Below are positions 1 through 10,487 of a DNA stretch of 64,000 bases, piece after piece (the stretch's first letter is position 1; the number at the start of each line of letters is the position of its first letter). Source of the stretch: Cellulomonas terrae (GTDB lineage Bacteria; Actinomycetota; Actinomycetes; Actinomycetales; Cellulomonadaceae); assembly GCF_007990265.1 (NCBI RefSeq), contig NZ_BJWH01000005.1, positions 124,001-188,000 of the forward strand. Reading direction: 5' to 3'. Under the pieces are notes generated by a model, which ran no database searches, was not told where the DNA came from, and saw nothing but the letters and a program-made list of their open reading frames with translations. A program made the translations under genes and the position numbers.

Positions 1-1
1 G

Positions 2-499
2 CCGTTCGGTCCGTCGGTGGCCGCGGCGCTGTTCGCGTGGCGGGTGTTCGCCCGGGACCGTGACCTGTCCCCGGCGCGGCACTTCTGGCGCGGCTACCGG
101 CTCGACGTCCTCGACGTCCTGCGCTGGTGGGTCCCGACCCTGGCGGTCCTCGCGATCATCGCCGTCAACCTCACGCACCTGGGCGCGACGGGCCTGCCGC
201 CCGTCCTCGGCGTCGCGCTCGGGGCGGTCGCGCTGCTCGTCGTGCTGTGGTCCGGGCACGCTCTGGTGCTCAGTGCGCTGTTCTCGTTCCGCACCCGCGA
301 CGTGGCCCGCCTGGGCGCGTACTTCGTGGCGGGCAAGCCCCTGGTCACGCTCGGGTTCGTGTCGGTCCTCGTGCTCACCGCGGCGCTGACCTACGCGTCG
401 GACTGGCTCCTGGTCCTGCTCGCCGCGCCGCTGACCTACCTGTACGCGCGGACGGCCGCGCCGATGGTCGCGGCGGCCGAGGCCCAGTTCACAGCCTGA
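2..499 (+). CDS. YesL-family (DUF624) membrane protein, 3' part
   Basis: The gene is cut by the left edge; the reading frame is open from base 2 and 165 residues remain. The visible part begins PFGPSVAAALFAWRVF and continues with a charged stretch (DRDLSPARHFWRGYRLD) and about four hydrophobic segments. This layout matches the DUF624/YesL family of small membrane proteins, which often sit beside carbohydrate ABC transporters and glycoside hydrolases. Function is unknown; a role in sugar uptake is only inferred from such neighbourhoods. Its last 11 bases overlap the 3' end of the convergent oxidoreductase gene. Confidence 0.75.
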   Translation, partial: PFGPSVAAALFAWRVFARDRDLSPARHFWRGYRLDVLDVLRWWVPTLAVLAIIAVNLTHLGATGLPPVLGVALGAVALLVVLWSGHALVLSALFSFRTRDVARLGAYFVAGKPLVTLGFVSVLVLTAALTYASDWLLVLLAAPLTYLYARTAAPMVAAAEAQFTA

Positions 500-1487
500 C
501 CACCGTCTTGCCGGTCGTCTCGCCGCGCATCATCGCCAGGAACGCGTCGACCGCGTGGTCCAGGCCGTCGATGACCGTCTCGTCGTACGCGATCCGGCCG
601 GCGGCGAACCAACCCCGCATGTCCGCGAGGAACGCCGGGTAGTGCTGCAGGTGGTACGGGACGGTGAACCCGCGCAGGGTGAGGCCCTGCTGGATGATCC
701 GCGCCAGGTTCCGCGGTCCCGGCTGCGGGTGCTCGTCGTTGTACCCGGAGATCGCGCCGCACAGCGCGACCCGCCCGTCGCGCCGCAGGGCGCCGAGGGC
801 CGCCTCCAGGTGCGCGCCGCCGACGTTGTCGAAGTACACGTCGATCCCGTCCGGCGCGGCCGCGCGCAGCTGGCGGTACAGGTGACCGTCCTTGTAGTCG
901 AAGGCCGCGTCGAACCCGTACCGCTCCTGCACGAGCGCCACCTTCTCGGGCGACCCGGCCGAACCCACCACCCGCGACGCGCCCTTGAGCTTCGCGACCT
1001 GCCCGACCACCGACCCGACCGCGCCCGCCGCGCCGGAGACGAAGACGACCTCGCCGGGCTGCATCGACGCGATCTGGAGGAGCCCGAGGTGCGCGGTGAA
1101 CCCCGTCAGGCCGAGCACCCCGAGGTACGCCGACAGCGGGACACCGTCGTCGACCACGCGGAACTGGCCGGCGTCACCCTGCGCGACGTCGCGCCAGCCC
1201 AGGTCGTGGCTCACCGCAGCGCCGACGGGCACGTCCGCCGAGGTCGACGCCACCACCCGGCCGACCGCGCCGCCGGTCATCGTGGCGTCCAGCGCGAACG
1301 GCGGGACGTACGACTCGGCGTCGTTCATGCGGCCGCGCATGTACGGGTCGACCGAGAGGAACGCGTTGGCGACGCGCACCTGGTCCCCGTCCAGCTCGGG
1401 CAGGTCGACCGTGACGGTGCGGAAGTCCTCGGGCACCGGCCACCCTTGCGGCCGTCGGACGAGCTGGACCTGGGTGCTGGTGGTCAT
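489..1487 (-). CDS. NADP-dependent oxidoreductase, MDR superfamily (CurA-like)
   Basis: A 332-residue zinc-independent medium-chain reductase. The N-terminus has the pattern of the leukotriene B4 12-hydroxydehydrogenase/CurA group, including LSVDPYMRGRM at about residues 44-54. The Rossmann nucleotide site is FVSGAAGAVGSVVGQVAKLKG near the middle. Family members reduce alpha,beta-unsaturated carbonyls with NADPH in the cytosol; the substrate here cannot be read from sequence. The ATG start lies 19 bases after the stop of the GH67 gene on the same strand, so it may be the last gene of that transcript. It ends convergent with and overlapping the YesL-like gene. Confidence 0.88.
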   Translation of the reverse strand: MTTSTQVQLVRRPQGWPVPEDFRTVTVDLPELDGDQVRVANAFLSVDPYMRGRMNDAESYVPPFALDATMTGGAVGRVVASTSADVPVGAAVSHDLGWRDVAQGDAGQFRVVDDGVPLSAYLGVLGLTGFTAHLGLLQIASMQPGEVVFVSGAAGAVGSVVGQVAKLKGASRVVGSAGSPEKVALVQERYGFDAAFDYKDGHLYRQLRAAAPDGIDVYFDNVGGAHLEAALGALRRDGRVALCGAISGYNDEHPQPGPRNLARIIQQGLTLRGFTVPYHLQHYPAFLADMRGWFAAGRIAYDETVIDGLDHAVDAFLAMMRGETTGKTVVRL

Positions 1488-1506
1488 GCGTCGATGATGG
1501 TGCAGG

Positions 1507-3669
1507 TCAGTAGATCGTGCGCCCCGTCGCGTCCGGGACGCCCGACCGGCGGAAGAACGCCGACCGCAGCTGGTCGCGCCACTCGCGGGCGCTGCGCTCC
1601 TGCTCGGCGAGCCGCTCGGTCACGCGGTCGAAGACGGCCTCCGGGACACGACCGTCCAGGGACGCCCACGCGGCAGCCATCCGCACCACGTCGTCGTACC
1701 CGTCCGCGTGCGTGTCGTAGACGTGCTGGATGACGGTCGACCCGCTGTGCAGCACGTGCGTCCACGGGACGTGGTGGAAGAACAGCAGCAGCTCGTCGGG
1801 GCAGGTCTCGACCGACTCGTAGACGTCCCGCCAGGGCGGGGGGTACTGACCGGTGAACCCGGTGCCCGTCGCGCGCGTGCGGTCGACGCCGATGCCGTCG
1901 CGGTCGGCGAAGTGGTACGTGCCCCACGCGGTGTACTCGTAGCCGTCCACGTCGGGGCCGTAGTGATGACCTGGGCGCACCATGAACCCGACGCCGAGCG
2001 GGGCCGTGTACTTCTCGTAGGTGCGCCAGGAGTCGTCGAGCACGGCGTGCACCGCGGACCGCACGGTCGGGTCGTCGCCGAACGTGAGCCCGATCCATTC
2101 GTCGAGGACCGCGAGCGGGTCCTCCTCGCCCCACGCGAGCCGCGCGAACGCGTAGAGGTTCGCCTGCGCGAGGGGGTGGCCGGTCCAGAACTCGTCGTCG
2201 CCGACGTTGGAGACCGCGACGATCCCCCCGGACGGCGGCACGGGGTCGTCCCTGTGGTGGACCGTTCCCGCGCGCAGTCCGGCCGCGACGTACCCCACCG
2301 AGCGCCCGTCGGCAGCGATCGGGAACCGCAGGATCTCGTCCCACTGCGGCGCGAGGTAGACGGCGTGCTGCTGCTGCCCCGTGTACTCCTGCGTCACCTG
2401 GAGCTCGACGGCCAGCCGCGTCCGGGGCATCGCGGCGATGACGGGGGAGACGGGCTCGCGCGTCTGGAAGTCCATCGGTCCGTACTTGACCTGGAGGACG
2501 ACGTTGTCGTCGAACCGGCCGTCCAGGGGCGTGAAGTGGTCGTACGCGGCCCTCGCGCGATCGGTGCTGCGGTCGCGCCAGTCCTGGTGGTGGTCGTAGA
2601 CGAAGGCCCGCCAGAAGACGGTGCCGCCGAACGGTGCCAGCGCCCGGGCCAGGACGTTCGCCCCGTCGGCGTGGTCCCGGCCGTACGCGAACGGTCCCGG
2701 CTGGCCCTCGGAGTCCGCCTTGACGACGAACCCGCCGAAGTCCGGGATCGACTCGTAGACGCGTGCGGCCGCGTCGGCCCACCACCGCTGCACGTCGGGG
2801 TCGAGCGGGTCGGCCGTCGTCAGTCCACCGAGTGACAGCGGTGCCGCGAAGCTGACCGACAGGTACACGCGGATCCCGTGCGGCCGGAACACGTCCGCGA
2901 GCCGGGCGACGTCGGCGACGTGGTCCGTGAGCAGCGTGGCCTCGGCGGCGTGCACGTTGACGTTGTTCAGCCCGACGGCGTTGATCCCGACCGACCCGAG
3001 CAGCCGCGCGTACTGCCCGACCCGCGCCAGGTCGTCGCGCACCCGCCCCTCGGACCAGAAGATCGAGCCGCCCGCGTACCCGCGCTCGACCTGGCCCATG
3101 ACCGGATGGACGACGGTGTTGTCCCAGTGGTCGAGCATCCGGATCCTGTTCAGGGGCCCGTCCCAGTGCAGCTCACCCTCGGGGGCCGTGAACGCGGACT
3201 CCCCACGGCGTACCAGGGAGTGCATCCCGGAGAGCAGCCCGGCGGCCCCGTCGGCCATCACGACGGTGGTACCGCCGACCCGGATCGCCTGGAACGCACC
3301 CGGGCCTGTCGTCGTCCACCGGAGGATCGTGAAGCGCTCGCCGAGCACCGAAGCGATCGCGGGAAGGTACGGATCGTGCCGTTCCGGGGTGCCGGGACGG
3401 GGCACCAGCCGCGTGGCGAGGCTGCCGGCCACCGCCACGCTGGGCCCGATCGCGAGCACCACGTCCTGCGACTGCGCGACCTCGGCCGTCACGGACTGTG
3501 CTCGGGTCGTCGTCAGGCTGCCACCGAACCGTCGCGTGGCGGCGGCGACCTCGGCGATCACCGTCTCGGCGACCGGGCCGTCGTCCGGTCCGACCGCGAC
3601 CAGCACGCGCCGCGACCCGAGCGCCCGGAACGCCTCGTCGGGCAGCCACAGGGGGTGCACGCCGGTCAC
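1507..3669 (-). CDS. GH67 alpha-glucuronidase
   Basis: A 720-residue GH67 enzyme that removes (4-O-methyl-)glucuronic acid from the ends of xylo-oligosaccharides. The N-terminal third is the family's accessory domain, followed by a TIM barrel with the known acidic residues in place: Glu321 in [10 protein letters not shown] (general acid), and Asp400 in [10 protein letters not shown] and Glu428 in TQEYTGQQQ (the pair serving as general base). Length is typical for the family. No signal peptide is visible, so it should act in the cytosol on imported aldouronic acids. The GTG start at 3669 overlaps the stop of the upstream mannonate-dehydratase-like gene by four bases (GTGA), indicating translational coupling in a glucuronate operon. 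Confidence 0.95.
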   Translation of the reverse strand: MTGVHPLWLPDEAFRALGSRRVLVAVGPDDGPVAETVIAEVAAATRRFGGSLTTTRAQSVTAEVAQSQDVVLAIGPSVAVAGSLATRLVPRPGTPERHDPYLPAIASVLGERFTILRWTTTGPGAFQAIRVGGTTVVMADGAAGLLSGMHSLVRRGESAFTAPEGELHWDGPLNRIRMLDHWDNTVVHPVMGQVERGYAGGSIFWSEGRVRDDLARVGQYARLLGSVGINAVGLNNVNVHAAEATLLTDHVADVARLADVFRPHGIRVYLSVSFAAPLSLGGLTTADPLDPDVQRWWADAAARVYESIPDFGGFVVKADSEGQPGPFAYGRDHADGANVLARALAPFGGTVFWRAFVYDHHQDWRDRSTDRARAAYDHFTPLDGRFDDNVVLQVKYGPMDFQTREPVSPVIAAMPRTRLAVELQVTQEYTGQQQHAVYLAPQWDEILRFPIAADGRSVGYVAAGLRAGTVHHRDDPVPPSGGIVAVSNVGDDEFWTGHPLAQANLYAFARLAWGEEDPLAVLDEWIGLTFGDDPTVRSAVHAVLDDSWRTYEKYTAPLGVGFMVRPGHHYGPDVDGYEYTAWGTYHFADRDGIGVDRTRATGTGFTGQYPPPWRDVYESVETCPDELLLFFHHVPWTHVLHSGSTVIQHVYDTHADGYDDVVRMAAAWASLDGRVPEAVFDRVTERLAEQERSAREWRDQLRSAFFRRSGVPDATGRTIY

Positions 3670-4949
3670 CAGTCGTGCACCGTGCCGTCCTTGAGCCGGT
3701 TGAACGGCAGGTACGCCTGCGCGTACGGGTACCGCGCGGCGGCCTCGTCGTCGTAGGTGACGCCGAGCCCGTTCTCGGAACCGGGGTGGAGGTAGCCGTC
3801 CTCGAACGTGAACGTCTGCCGGAACACCTCGTTCGTCCGGGCGCCGTGCTGCATGTACTCCTGGATGCCGAAGTTGTGGATCGCCAGGTCCAGGTGCAGC
3901 GCGGCGGCCATGCCGACGGGGGAGATGTCGGTCGGTCCGTGGATGCCGGACTTGATCTGGTACTGCGCGGCGAAGTCGAGGATCCTGCGCAGCGCGCTGA
4001 TGCCGCCCGTGTGCGTCACGGCGGACCGCACGTAGTCGACGAGCTGCTCGCGGACCAGCGTCTGGTAGTCCCACACCGTGTTGAACACCTCGCCGATGGC
4101 CAGCGGTGTGGTGGTGTGCTGCCGGACCAGGCGCAGCGCCTCCTGGTTCTCCGCGGGCGTGCAGTCCTCCAGCCAGAACAGGTCGTAGGGTTCGAGGTCC
4201 TTGCCCAGGCGTGCGGCCTGGATCGGGGTCATCCGGTGATGGCCGTCGTGCAGCAGCGGGACCTCGGGCCCGAACTCGCTGCGGACCGCCTCGAACACGG
4301 TCGGGATGTGCCGCAGGTACGCGCGGGTGTCCCAGTCCTCCTCGGCCGGCAGGGGAGCGCGCTGCGCGGGCTCGTAGTCGTAGCGGCCCGACGACGACGG
4401 CTGTGCGGCCACCCCGTAGACGGCGTCGATGCCCGGCACGGACGTCTGGACCCGGATCGAGCGGAAGCCCTGCTCCTGGTGGTCCCGGATGGAGTCGAAC
4501 AGCTCGGGCAGGTCCCGCCCGCTCGCGTGCCCGTAGGCCATGATCCCGGTCCGGCTGGCGCCGCCGAGCAGCTGGTACAGCGGCATCCCGGCGACCTTCG
4601 CCTTGATGTCCCACAGCGCGACGTCGACGGCAGCGATCGCGGCCATGGTCACGGGGCCACGCCGCCAGTACGCCGACCGGTAGAGGAACTGCCACGTGTC
4701 CTCGATGCGGTGCGCGTCCCTTCCGAGCAGCAGCGGCACCACGTGGTCGGACAGGTACGACGCCACCGACAGCTCGCGACCGTTCAGCGTCGCGTCCCCC
4801 AGGCCGACGACCCCGTCCTCGGTGGTGAGCCTCAGCGTCACGAAGTTGCGGTCCGGGCTGGTGACGAGGACCTCCGCCGACCGGATCGCGGAGCCGTGCC
4901 CGGTCGGCGCCAGGTCGCCCGGCGCGGTGTCGGGGTGGTGCGTCGGCAT
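3666..4949 (-). CDS. D-mannonate dehydratase-type enolase-superfamily enzyme (ManD/RspA)
   Basis: A 427-residue acid-sugar dehydratase of the mandelate racemase/enolase superfamily. The metal ligands are visible in order as [17 protein letters not shown] and IGEVFN, and a downstream His occurs in [12 protein letters not shown]. The family dehydrates D-mannonate (or D-gluconate) to a 2-keto-3-deoxy acid; ManD and RspA-type members cannot be told apart by eye. The neighbour GH67 releases glucuronate, whose breakdown passes through mannonate, so ManD activity fits. The start ATG at 4949 is preceded by GGAG about seven bases upstream; more upstream in-frame starts run into the intergenic operator region and were rejected. 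Confidence 0.88.
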   Translation of the reverse strand: MPTHHPDTAPGDLAPTGHGSAIRSAEVLVTSPDRNFVTLRLTTEDGVVGLGDATLNGRELSVASYLSDHVVPLLLGRDAHRIEDTWQFLYRSAYWRRGPVTMAAIAAVDVALWDIKAKVAGMPLYQLLGGASRTGIMAYGHASGRDLPELFDSIRDHQEQGFRSIRVQTSVPGIDAVYGVAAQPSSSGRYDYEPAQRAPLPAEEDWDTRAYLRHIPTVFEAVRSEFGPEVPLLHDGHHRMTPIQAARLGKDLEPYDLFWLEDCTPAENQEALRLVRQHTTTPLAIGEVFNTVWDYQTLVREQLVDYVRSAVTHTGGISALRRILDFAAQYQIKSGIHGPTDISPVGMAAALHLDLAIHNFGIQEYMQHGARTNEVFRQTFTFEDGYLHPGSENGLGVTYDDEAAARYPYAQAYLPFNRLKDGTVHDW

Positions 4950-5045
4950 GCCTGCTCCGTCCCGCCGACGACCTCGTCGGCGCTGCTCTGGTCCCTGGCG
5001 CAGCTCTGCGCGCGGGTCCACCGTAGGCGCACCGAGGACCGGAGA

Positions 5046-5055
5046 CAAACGTTTG
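5046..5055. promoter_or_regulatory. Palindromic operator candidate, LacI type
   Basis: The 10-bp perfect palindrome CAAACGTTTG lies between the divergent mannonate-dehydratase-like gene (start 4949) and the LacI regulator gene (start 5143). It has the central CG that LacI-family operators normally carry and stands out as AT-rich against its surroundings. It could serve both the hydrolase operon and autoregulation. This is an inference from position and symmetry. Confidence 0.5.
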
Positions 5056-5142
5056 CCGATGGTTGCCAAGCGCCGGGTTGGCGGCCACGATAGGACCGCG
5101 TCGGGCCGGCCGGCCCGTCGTCCGACAGCTCGACGAGGACCG

Positions 5143-6147
5143 ATGACCAGGCCACCCACCCTCCGGGACGTCGCGGCCGCCAGCGGCGTGGCCATCTCGA
5201 CCGCCTCCCGCGCGCTCACCAAGCCCGGCCGCGTCAACGAGCGCACCGCGACGCGCGTCCGCGAGGCCGCGCGCCAGCTCGGCTACGCACCGAGCCCGAC
5301 CGGCCGGGCGCTGAGCTCCGGCCGAACCCGCATGGTCGCCCTGCTCGTCCCCGACGTCACCAACCCCTACTTCTTCGGCATCGTCCGCGGCACCGCCGCC
5401 CGGCTCCGAGCCGACGGCTACGTGCACGTGCTGGTCGACGCCGAGGAGTCGGTCGAGGCGGAGGAACGCGCTCTGCGCGCACTGCGGCCCACCGTCGACG
5501 GAGCCGTGCTGGCCGCCTCCCGGCTGGACGACGACCGCCTGGAAGCCTGGTCGCACGAGTTCCCGATGGTCACGGTGAACCGCCCCGTGCCCGACCAGTC
5601 GGGCGTGCTCGTCGACACGGCGGGCGGCACGGGCCAGGCGCTCGCCCACCTGGCCTCCCTCGGGCACCGTCGCGTCGCCTACGCGGGCGGCCCGCGCGCG
5701 TCCTGGTCCGACCGCCGCCGGCGCGCCGTCCTGCGCACCGCGGCCAAGCGGCTGGGCGTCGAGGTCGTCTTCCTCGGTCCGTTCGTCCCGCGCCGCGAGG
5801 ACGGGGCGGCCGCCGCGGACGCCGTCCTGCACGCCGACGTCACCGCCGTGCTGGCCTTCGACGACCTGCTCGCGTTCGGCATCCTCGACCGGCTGGCCGA
5901 GCGCGGGGTCGACGTCCCCGGCGCGATGAGCGTCGTGGGCTGCGACGACGTCTTCGGCGCCGACCTGGTCCGCCCCGGCCTGACCACGATCGCGGCCCCG
6001 CTGGAGCGCGCCGGCCACGCGGCCGCCGACCTCCTCCTGGCGCGACTCGATCCCACCCACCCCGGCGGCACGGTCACGGTCGAGCTCCCCACCCACCTGG
6101 TGGTCCGCGGCTCCACGGGCACGGCTCCGCTCCGCGTGGTCACCTGA
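5143..6147 (+). CDS. LacI-family transcriptional regulator
   Basis: A 334-residue LacI/GalR regulator. Residues 5-55 form the DNA-binding helix-turn-helix and hinge ([20 protein letters not shown]). The rest is a periplasmic-binding-protein-like sensor domain ([16 protein letters not shown], ending [20 protein letters not shown]). It is divergent from the glucuronate module, so it most likely controls that module in response to a sugar acid or aldouronic acid; the ligand is not known. The ATG at 5143 is chosen because the helix-turn-helix begins a few residues later; the frame is open further upstream, but that stretch covers the operator and divergent promoter region. Confidence 0.9.
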   Translation: MTRPPTLRDVAAASGVAISTASRALTKPGRVNERTATRVREAARQLGYAPSPTGRALSSGRTRMVALLVPDVTNPYFFGIVRGTAARLRADGYVHVLVDAEESVEAEERALRALRPTVDGAVLAASRLDDDRLEAWSHEFPMVTVNRPVPDQSGVLVDTAGGTGQALAHLASLGHRRVAYAGGPRASWSDRRRRAVLRTAAKRLGVEVVFLGPFVPRREDGAAAADAVLHADVTAVLAFDDLLAFGILDRLAERGVDVPGAMSVVGCDDVFGADLVRPGLTTIAAPLERAGHAAADLLLARLDPTHPGGTVTVELPTHLVVRGSTGTAPLRVVT

Positions 6148-6174
6148 CACGCTCGAACCGCGCCTCCGCCGCCC

Positions 6175-6223
6175 CGAGGTCGGCAGTGTGGGACGAGAGC
6201 GTGCGTTGCGACTGCCGACCTCG
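6175..6223. repeat. Intergenic palindromic element, copy A
   Basis: Two perfect 13-base inverted arms (6175-6187 and 6211-6223, CGAGGTCGGCAGT) enclose a 23-base loop. The words CGAGAGCGTGC (6194-6204), GTTGCGACTGCCG (6205-6217) and CTCGTCGC (6220-6227) recur in the same order, on the other strand, in the palindrome at 51391-51456. The pair looks like members of a dispersed repeat family. No poly-T follows, so a simple terminator is not the best reading. Confidence 0.6.
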
Positions 6224-6328
6224 TCGCCACGTGCCGTCCTCGCGCCAGGCCCGCATGGCCGGGCGGATGTCCCTGGTCCCGCACCGGCCGAGGTTGCGCG
6301 CTCGCGTGCTGGCCGCCACGGTGGCACG

Positions 6329-6808
6329 GTGACCATCTCCGACGTCGACCTGGCCCACCTCGCCCGTGCCGTCGAGCTCGCCCGCGAGGCGCTCGACGAC
6401 GGCGACGAACCGTACGGCTCCGTCCTGGTCGACGCCGCCGGCCAGGTCCGGTTCGAGGACCGCAACCGCGTCAAGGACGGCGACGAGACCCGTCACCCCG
6501 AGCTCGAGATCGCCCGCTGGTCCGCGAACCACCTCACGCCGGCCGAGCGCGCGGCGTCCACCGTCTACACCTCGGGCGAGCACTGCCCGATGTGCGCCGC
6601 GGCCCACGCCTGGGTCGGTCTGGGCCGGATCGTGTACGCGACGTCCTCGGCGCAGACCGGTGCGTGGCTGGCGGAGTGGGGCATCCCCGCCGCACCGGTG
6701 GCACCTCTCCCGATCACCACGGTCGCACCGGGCATCCCCGTCGACGGACCGGTCCCCGAGCTCGCCGACGAGGTCCGCGAGCTCCAGCGCCGCCGGTTCG
6801 GGCTCTGA
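6329..6808 (+). CDS. Nucleoside/cytosine deaminase family protein
   Basis: A 159-residue zinc-dependent deaminase. The zinc and catalytic signature is split as usual: HPELE (His ligand plus catalytic Glu, with Pro where Ala is commoner) and, about 30 residues on, HCPMCAAA (the two Cys ligands). The family deaminates free bases or nucleosides such as cytosine, guanine or adenosine; the substrate is not evident. The GTG at 6329 places the first helix (LAHLARAVELAREAL) near the N-terminus as in relatives; an upstream in-frame ATG at 6188 would run through the palindromic element and was rejected. Confidence 0.82.
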   Translation: MTISDVDLAHLARAVELAREALDDGDEPYGSVLVDAAGQVRFEDRNRVKDGDETRHPELEIARWSANHLTPAERAASTVYTSGEHCPMCAAAHAWVGLGRIVYATSSAQTGAWLAEWGIPAAPVAPLPITTVAPGIPVDGPVPELADEVRELQRRRFGL

Positions 6809-6845
6809 TCAGGCGCCGTCGACCACGTCGTCGTCCGGGCCCCGG

Positions 6846-8885
6846 TCACACGGTCTCCGCGACCCCGTTCAGCGCGGCCAGCAGGCCCGGTCCGTGCCGT
6901 TCCAGCTTGGTCGCGCCGACCCCGCTGATCCCACCGAGCGCCTCGAGCGACGTCGGCCGCTGCGTCACGACCTCGCGCAGCGTCGCGTCGTGGAAGACCA
7001 CGTACGCGGGCACGCCCTGCTCCTTGGCGACCCCTGCGCGCCAGGCCCGGAGCACCTCGAACAGCTCGACGTCGTCGCCGGTCAGGTCCGCTGCTGCGGT
7101 GGCCCGCGCGCCGCGCGAGCCGCGGGACCGGACGACCCTCTCGGTCTCCCGACGCAGCCGTACCTCGCGCGCGCCGCGCAGCACGTCCGCGCTGTCGGGC
7201 GCCAGCCGCAGGGTGCCGTAGCCGTCGGTGTCCACGCCGAGCAGCTCCATCGCCAGGAGCTGCCGGACGACCCCGCGCCACTCCCCGTCGGACAGGTCCT
7301 GTCCGACCCCGAAGGTCGAGAGCGACTCGTGCCCCAGCTGGGTGATCCGCGGAGTGACCTTGCCGCGCAGGATGTCGACCAGGTGGCCGACGCCGTACCG
7401 CTGCCCGCGCTGCTCCAGCCGGACGACCGTCGAGAGCAGCTTCTGCGCCGCGACGGTGCCGTCCCACGACTCGGGCGGCGTCAGGCAGGTGTCGCAGTTG
7501 CCGCACGGCTCGGACGGCTGGCCGAAGTAGTTGAGCAGCTGGACCCGGCGGCACGACACGGTCTCGCAGAGCGCGAGCATCGCGTCGAGGTGCGCGGTCA
7601 GCCGGCGCTTGTGGGCCGCGTCGCCCTCGGACGTGTCGATCATCCGCCGCTGCTGGACCACGTCGGCGAGACCGTACGCGAGCCACGCGGTGGACGGCAG
7701 CCCGTCGCGCCCCGCGCGACCGGTCTCCTGGTAGTAGCCCTCGACGGACTTCGGCAGGTCGAGGTGGGCGACGAACCGCACGTCGGGCTTGTCGATGCCC
7801 ATCCCGAACGCGATCGTCGCCACCATCACGATGCCGTCCTCACGCAGGAACCGTGACTGGTTCCGCGCCCGCACCTGCCGGTCGAGGCCGGCGTGGTACG
7901 GCAGCGCGGTCACGCCGCGCTCCACCAGGAACTGCGCCGTCTGCTCGACCGAGTTCCGCGAGAGGCAGTAGACGATGCCGGCGTCCCCCTCGTGCTCGGT
8001 GCGCAGGAGGTTGAGCAGCTGGTCCCGCGGCTTGTCCTTGGGGGCGATCCGGTACTGGATGTTGGGCCGGTCGAAGCTCGCGACGAAGTGCTTCGCCTCC
8101 CCGAGCTGCAGCCGCTGCGCGATCTCCGCGTGGGTCTGCTCGGTCGCGGTGGCCGTCAGGGCGATCCGGGGGACCTCGGGCCAGCGCTCGTGCAGCATCG
8201 AGAGCTGCAGGTAGTCGGGCCGGAAGTCGTGCCCCCACTGGGAGACGCAGTGCGCCTCGTCGATGGCGAACAGGGCGACCGTGCCGCGGTCCAGCAGCTC
8301 GACGGTCTCCGGCACCCGCAGACGCTCGGGCGCCAGGTAGAGCAGGTCCAGCTCACTGGCGAGGTAGGCGTCCTCGACCTTCCGGCGCTCGAACGACTGC
8401 TGCGTCGAGTTGAGGAACCCGGCCCGCACGCCGAGCGCGGACAGGGCGTCGACCTGGTCCTGCATGAGGGCGATCAGCGGCGAGACGACCACCCCGGTGC
8501 CCTCCCTGACCAGGGCGGGGACCTGGTAGCACAGGGACTTGCCGCCGCCGGTCGGCATGAGCACCAGGGCGTCGCCGCCGCGGACGACCGTGTCGATGAT
8601 CTCGGCCTGCTCACCGCGGAAGGCGTCGTACCCCCAGACGCTGTGCAGCACCTCCGCCGCGGCGGCCAGCGCGGCCTCCGGGTCGAGCGTCTGCGCCACC
8701 TGGCGGGGGATGTCCGGGCGGGCCGCGGGGGCGCGTCGGGGCACACCGGACCGGTCACGACGCTCCGCCGCGGGCAGCGCGCGCGGGTCGTCGTGCTCCG
8801 GCGGCGGTGCGTCGTAGAACGGGTCGAACGGCGGCTCCTCGTCGAGAGGCCAGTCCGGCACGTCGCTGCTCCACCCGTCAGTCAC
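6846..8885 (-). CDS. recQ: ATP-dependent DNA helicase RecQ
   Basis: A 679-residue RecQ helicase that unwinds DNA 3'-to-5' during recombination and repair. Visible in order are the Walker A motif [12 protein letters not shown], the DEAH box [14 protein letters not shown], motif [14 protein letters not shown], the zinc-binding Cys cluster (CRRVQLL...EPCGNCDTC) and a C-terminal HRDC domain over roughly the last 75 residues. The N-terminal 70 residues are acidic and proline-rich and look disordered. The GTG start at 8885 is favoured; a longer frame extends upstream into the promoter region of the divergent SDR gene. Confidence 0.96.
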   Translation of the reverse strand: MTDGWSSDVPDWPLDEEPPFDPFYDAPPPEHDDPRALPAAERRDRSGVPRRAPAARPDIPRQVAQTLDPEAALAAAAEVLHSVWGYDAFRGEQAEIIDTVVRGGDALVLMPTGGGKSLCYQVPALVREGTGVVVSPLIALMQDQVDALSALGVRAGFLNSTQQSFERRKVEDAYLASELDLLYLAPERLRVPETVELLDRGTVALFAIDEAHCVSQWGHDFRPDYLQLSMLHERWPEVPRIALTATATEQTHAEIAQRLQLGEAKHFVASFDRPNIQYRIAPKDKPRDQLLNLLRTEHEGDAGIVYCLSRNSVEQTAQFLVERGVTALPYHAGLDRQVRARNQSRFLREDGIVMVATIAFGMGIDKPDVRFVAHLDLPKSVEGYYQETGRAGRDGLPSTAWLAYGLADVVQQRRMIDTSEGDAAHKRRLTAHLDAMLALCETVSCRRVQLLNYFGQPSEPCGNCDTCLTPPESWDGTVAAQKLLSTVVRLEQRGQRYGVGHLVDILRGKVTPRITQLGHESLSTFGVGQDLSDGEWRGVVRQLLAMELLGVDTDGYGTLRLAPDSADVLRGAREVRLRRETERVVRSRGSRGARATAAADLTGDDVELFEVLRAWRAGVAKEQGVPAYVVFHDATLREVVTQRPTSLEALGGISGVGATKLERHGPGLLAALNGVAETV

Positions 8886-9079
8886 GCGGCACACCCTACG
8901 TCGCACCGCTGACGCGGGACGGCCCCCCATCCACAGGCGCTGCGCCGGGCGACCACGCCCTCGGTGCCGTCCGCGCAGGCCACGGCAGCACTGAAGACAT
9001 GGTCGGCCCGCGGGACACCCGGAACGGACCCGTGTCGGCGACGCGCGCGACCTCGTGCGCTCTCCGTAGGGTGTTCCCC

Positions 9080-9874
9080 ATGGCAACCGCACTCATCACC
9101 GGCGCGTCCGCAGGCCTGGGCCTGGAGTTCGCCTGGCAGCTGGCCACGGCCAAGCACGACGTCGTCCTGGTCGCCCGCGACGAGGAGCGGCTGACCCGTC
9201 TCGCCGCCCAGCTCGAGGCCGCCGCGGGCATCCGCGCCGAGGTGCTCGTCGCCGACCTGTCGGTCCGCGCCGACGTCGAGCGCGTCGCCGACCGCCTGCG
9301 CGCCACCGAGCGCCCGGTCGGCCTGCTGGTGAACAACGCGGGCGTCGGCCTCAACCAGCGCTTCGTCCCCGGCGACCTGGCCCGCGAGGAGACCGCGCTC
9401 GCGCTCATGGTCACCGCGGTGATGGTCCTCTCGCACGCCGCAGCGGGCGCCATGGTGCCGCGCGGCCGCGGGGCGATCCTCAACGTCTCGTCCGTCGCCG
9501 CGCTGCTGACGTCCGGCACGTACTCGGCGCACAAGGCGTGGGTCCGCGTGTTCACCGAGAGCCTCGCGGTCGAGCTGCGCGACACGGGCGTCACGGCGAC
9601 CGCACTGAACCCCGGGTTCGTGCACACCGAGTTCCACGAGCGCGGCGAGATCGACATGACCGCGTACCCCGAGATCGCGTGGCTGAACGCCGAGGACGTC
9701 GTCGCGACGGCCCTCGCCGACGTCCGCCGGGGCGCGGTCCTGTCGACCCCGAGCCTGCGCTACCGGGCGCTGTCCGCGGCCGCCCGGCTGGCCCCGCGCT
9801 CCGCCGTCCGGGCGTTCGGTCGCTACCGCCGGGCCTACCAGGGCCAGGACACGGACGCCCCGACCATCGGCTGA
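9080..9874 (+). CDS. Short-chain dehydrogenase/reductase (SDR)
   Basis: A 264-residue classical SDR. It shows the cofactor motif [12 protein letters not shown] at the N-terminus, VNNAGVG, the catalytic Ser in LNVSSVAA and the YSAHK active-site pair. Family enzymes use NAD(P)H on alcohols, ketones or lipid-linked substrates; the substrate is unknown. The hexamer TAGGGT (9067-9072) ends seven bases before the ATG, the position of a -10 element for a leaderless transcript, and there is no clear ribosome binding site. Confidence 0.9.
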   Translation: MATALITGASAGLGLEFAWQLATAKHDVVLVARDEERLTRLAAQLEAAAGIRAEVLVADLSVRADVERVADRLRATERPVGLLVNNAGVGLNQRFVPGDLAREETALALMVTAVMVLSHAAAGAMVPRGRGAILNVSSVAALLTSGTYSAHKAWVRVFTESLAVELRDTGVTATALNPGFVHTEFHERGEIDMTAYPEIAWLNAEDVVATALADVRRGAVLSTPSLRYRALSAAARLAPRSAVRAFGRYRRAYQGQDTDAPTIG

Positions 9875-9904
9875 CGTCGGCCGGCTCCCGGTAGCCTGGC
9901 GGCC

Positions 9905-10480
9905 GTGACCCACGACCTCTCCCCGACGCCCCGCGAGCAGCTGCTCGACCTCATCACGACCCTCGCGGTCGTCCACGGGAAGGTCACGCTGTCGTCGGGC
10001 CGCGAGGCCGACTACTACGTGGACCTGCGGCGCGTCACGCTGCACCACCGCGCCGCCCCGCTGATCGGTCACCTGCTGCTGGACCGGCTGGAGGAGGTCG
10101 GCCTCGGCACCGCGGAGATCGACGCCGTCGGTGGGCTGACGCTCGGCGCGGACCCCGTCGCGACCGCCCTCCTGCACGCTGCCGCCTCCCGTGGTCAGGA
10201 CCTCGACGCGTTCGTCGTCCGCAAGGAGGCCAAGGCGCACGGGATGCAGCGTCGCGTCGAGGGCCCGGACATCGCCGGCCGCAAGGTCGTGATCCTGGAG
10301 GACACGTCGACCACGGGCGGCTCGCCCATCGCCGCGATCGAGGCGGCGCGCGAGGCCGGCGCCGAGGTGCTGGGCGCCGCCGTGATCGTGGACCGCGCGA
10401 CGGGGGCGCAGGCCAAGATCGAGGCGCTCGGCGTCCCGTACCACTACCTGTTCAGCCTGTCCGACCTCGGCCTGGCGTGA
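9905..10480 (+). CDS. pyrE: Orotate phosphoribosyltransferase
   Basis: A 191-residue PyrE, which joins orotate to PRPP to give OMP in pyrimidine synthesis. The PRPP loop is VVILEDTSTTGGSPIAAIEA; the orotate/dimer loop region is VVRKEAKAHGMQRRVEGP. The GTG start at 9905 has no clear ribosome binding site, and TAGCCT (9892-9897) ends seven bases before it, again fitting a leaderless message. It is followed after seven bases by the DUF3137 gene, so the two may be cotranscribed. Confidence 0.95.
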   Translation: MTHDLSPTPREQLLDLITTLAVVHGKVTLSSGREADYYVDLRRVTLHHRAAPLIGHLLLDRLEEVGLGTAEIDAVGGLTLGADPVATALLHAAASRGQDLDAFVVRKEAKAHGMQRRVEGPDIAGRKVVILEDTSTTGGSPIAAIEAAREAGAEVLGAAVIVDRATGAQAKIEALGVPYHYLFSLSDLGLA

Positions 10481-10487
10481 CCCGACC

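Noticed and set aside
1507-6474. A single open frame of 1655 codons on the minus strand
   Set aside because: It joins the real GH67 gene to antisense frames of the mannonate-dehydratase-like and LacI genes. High GC makes stops rare; only 1507-3669 shows a protein family.
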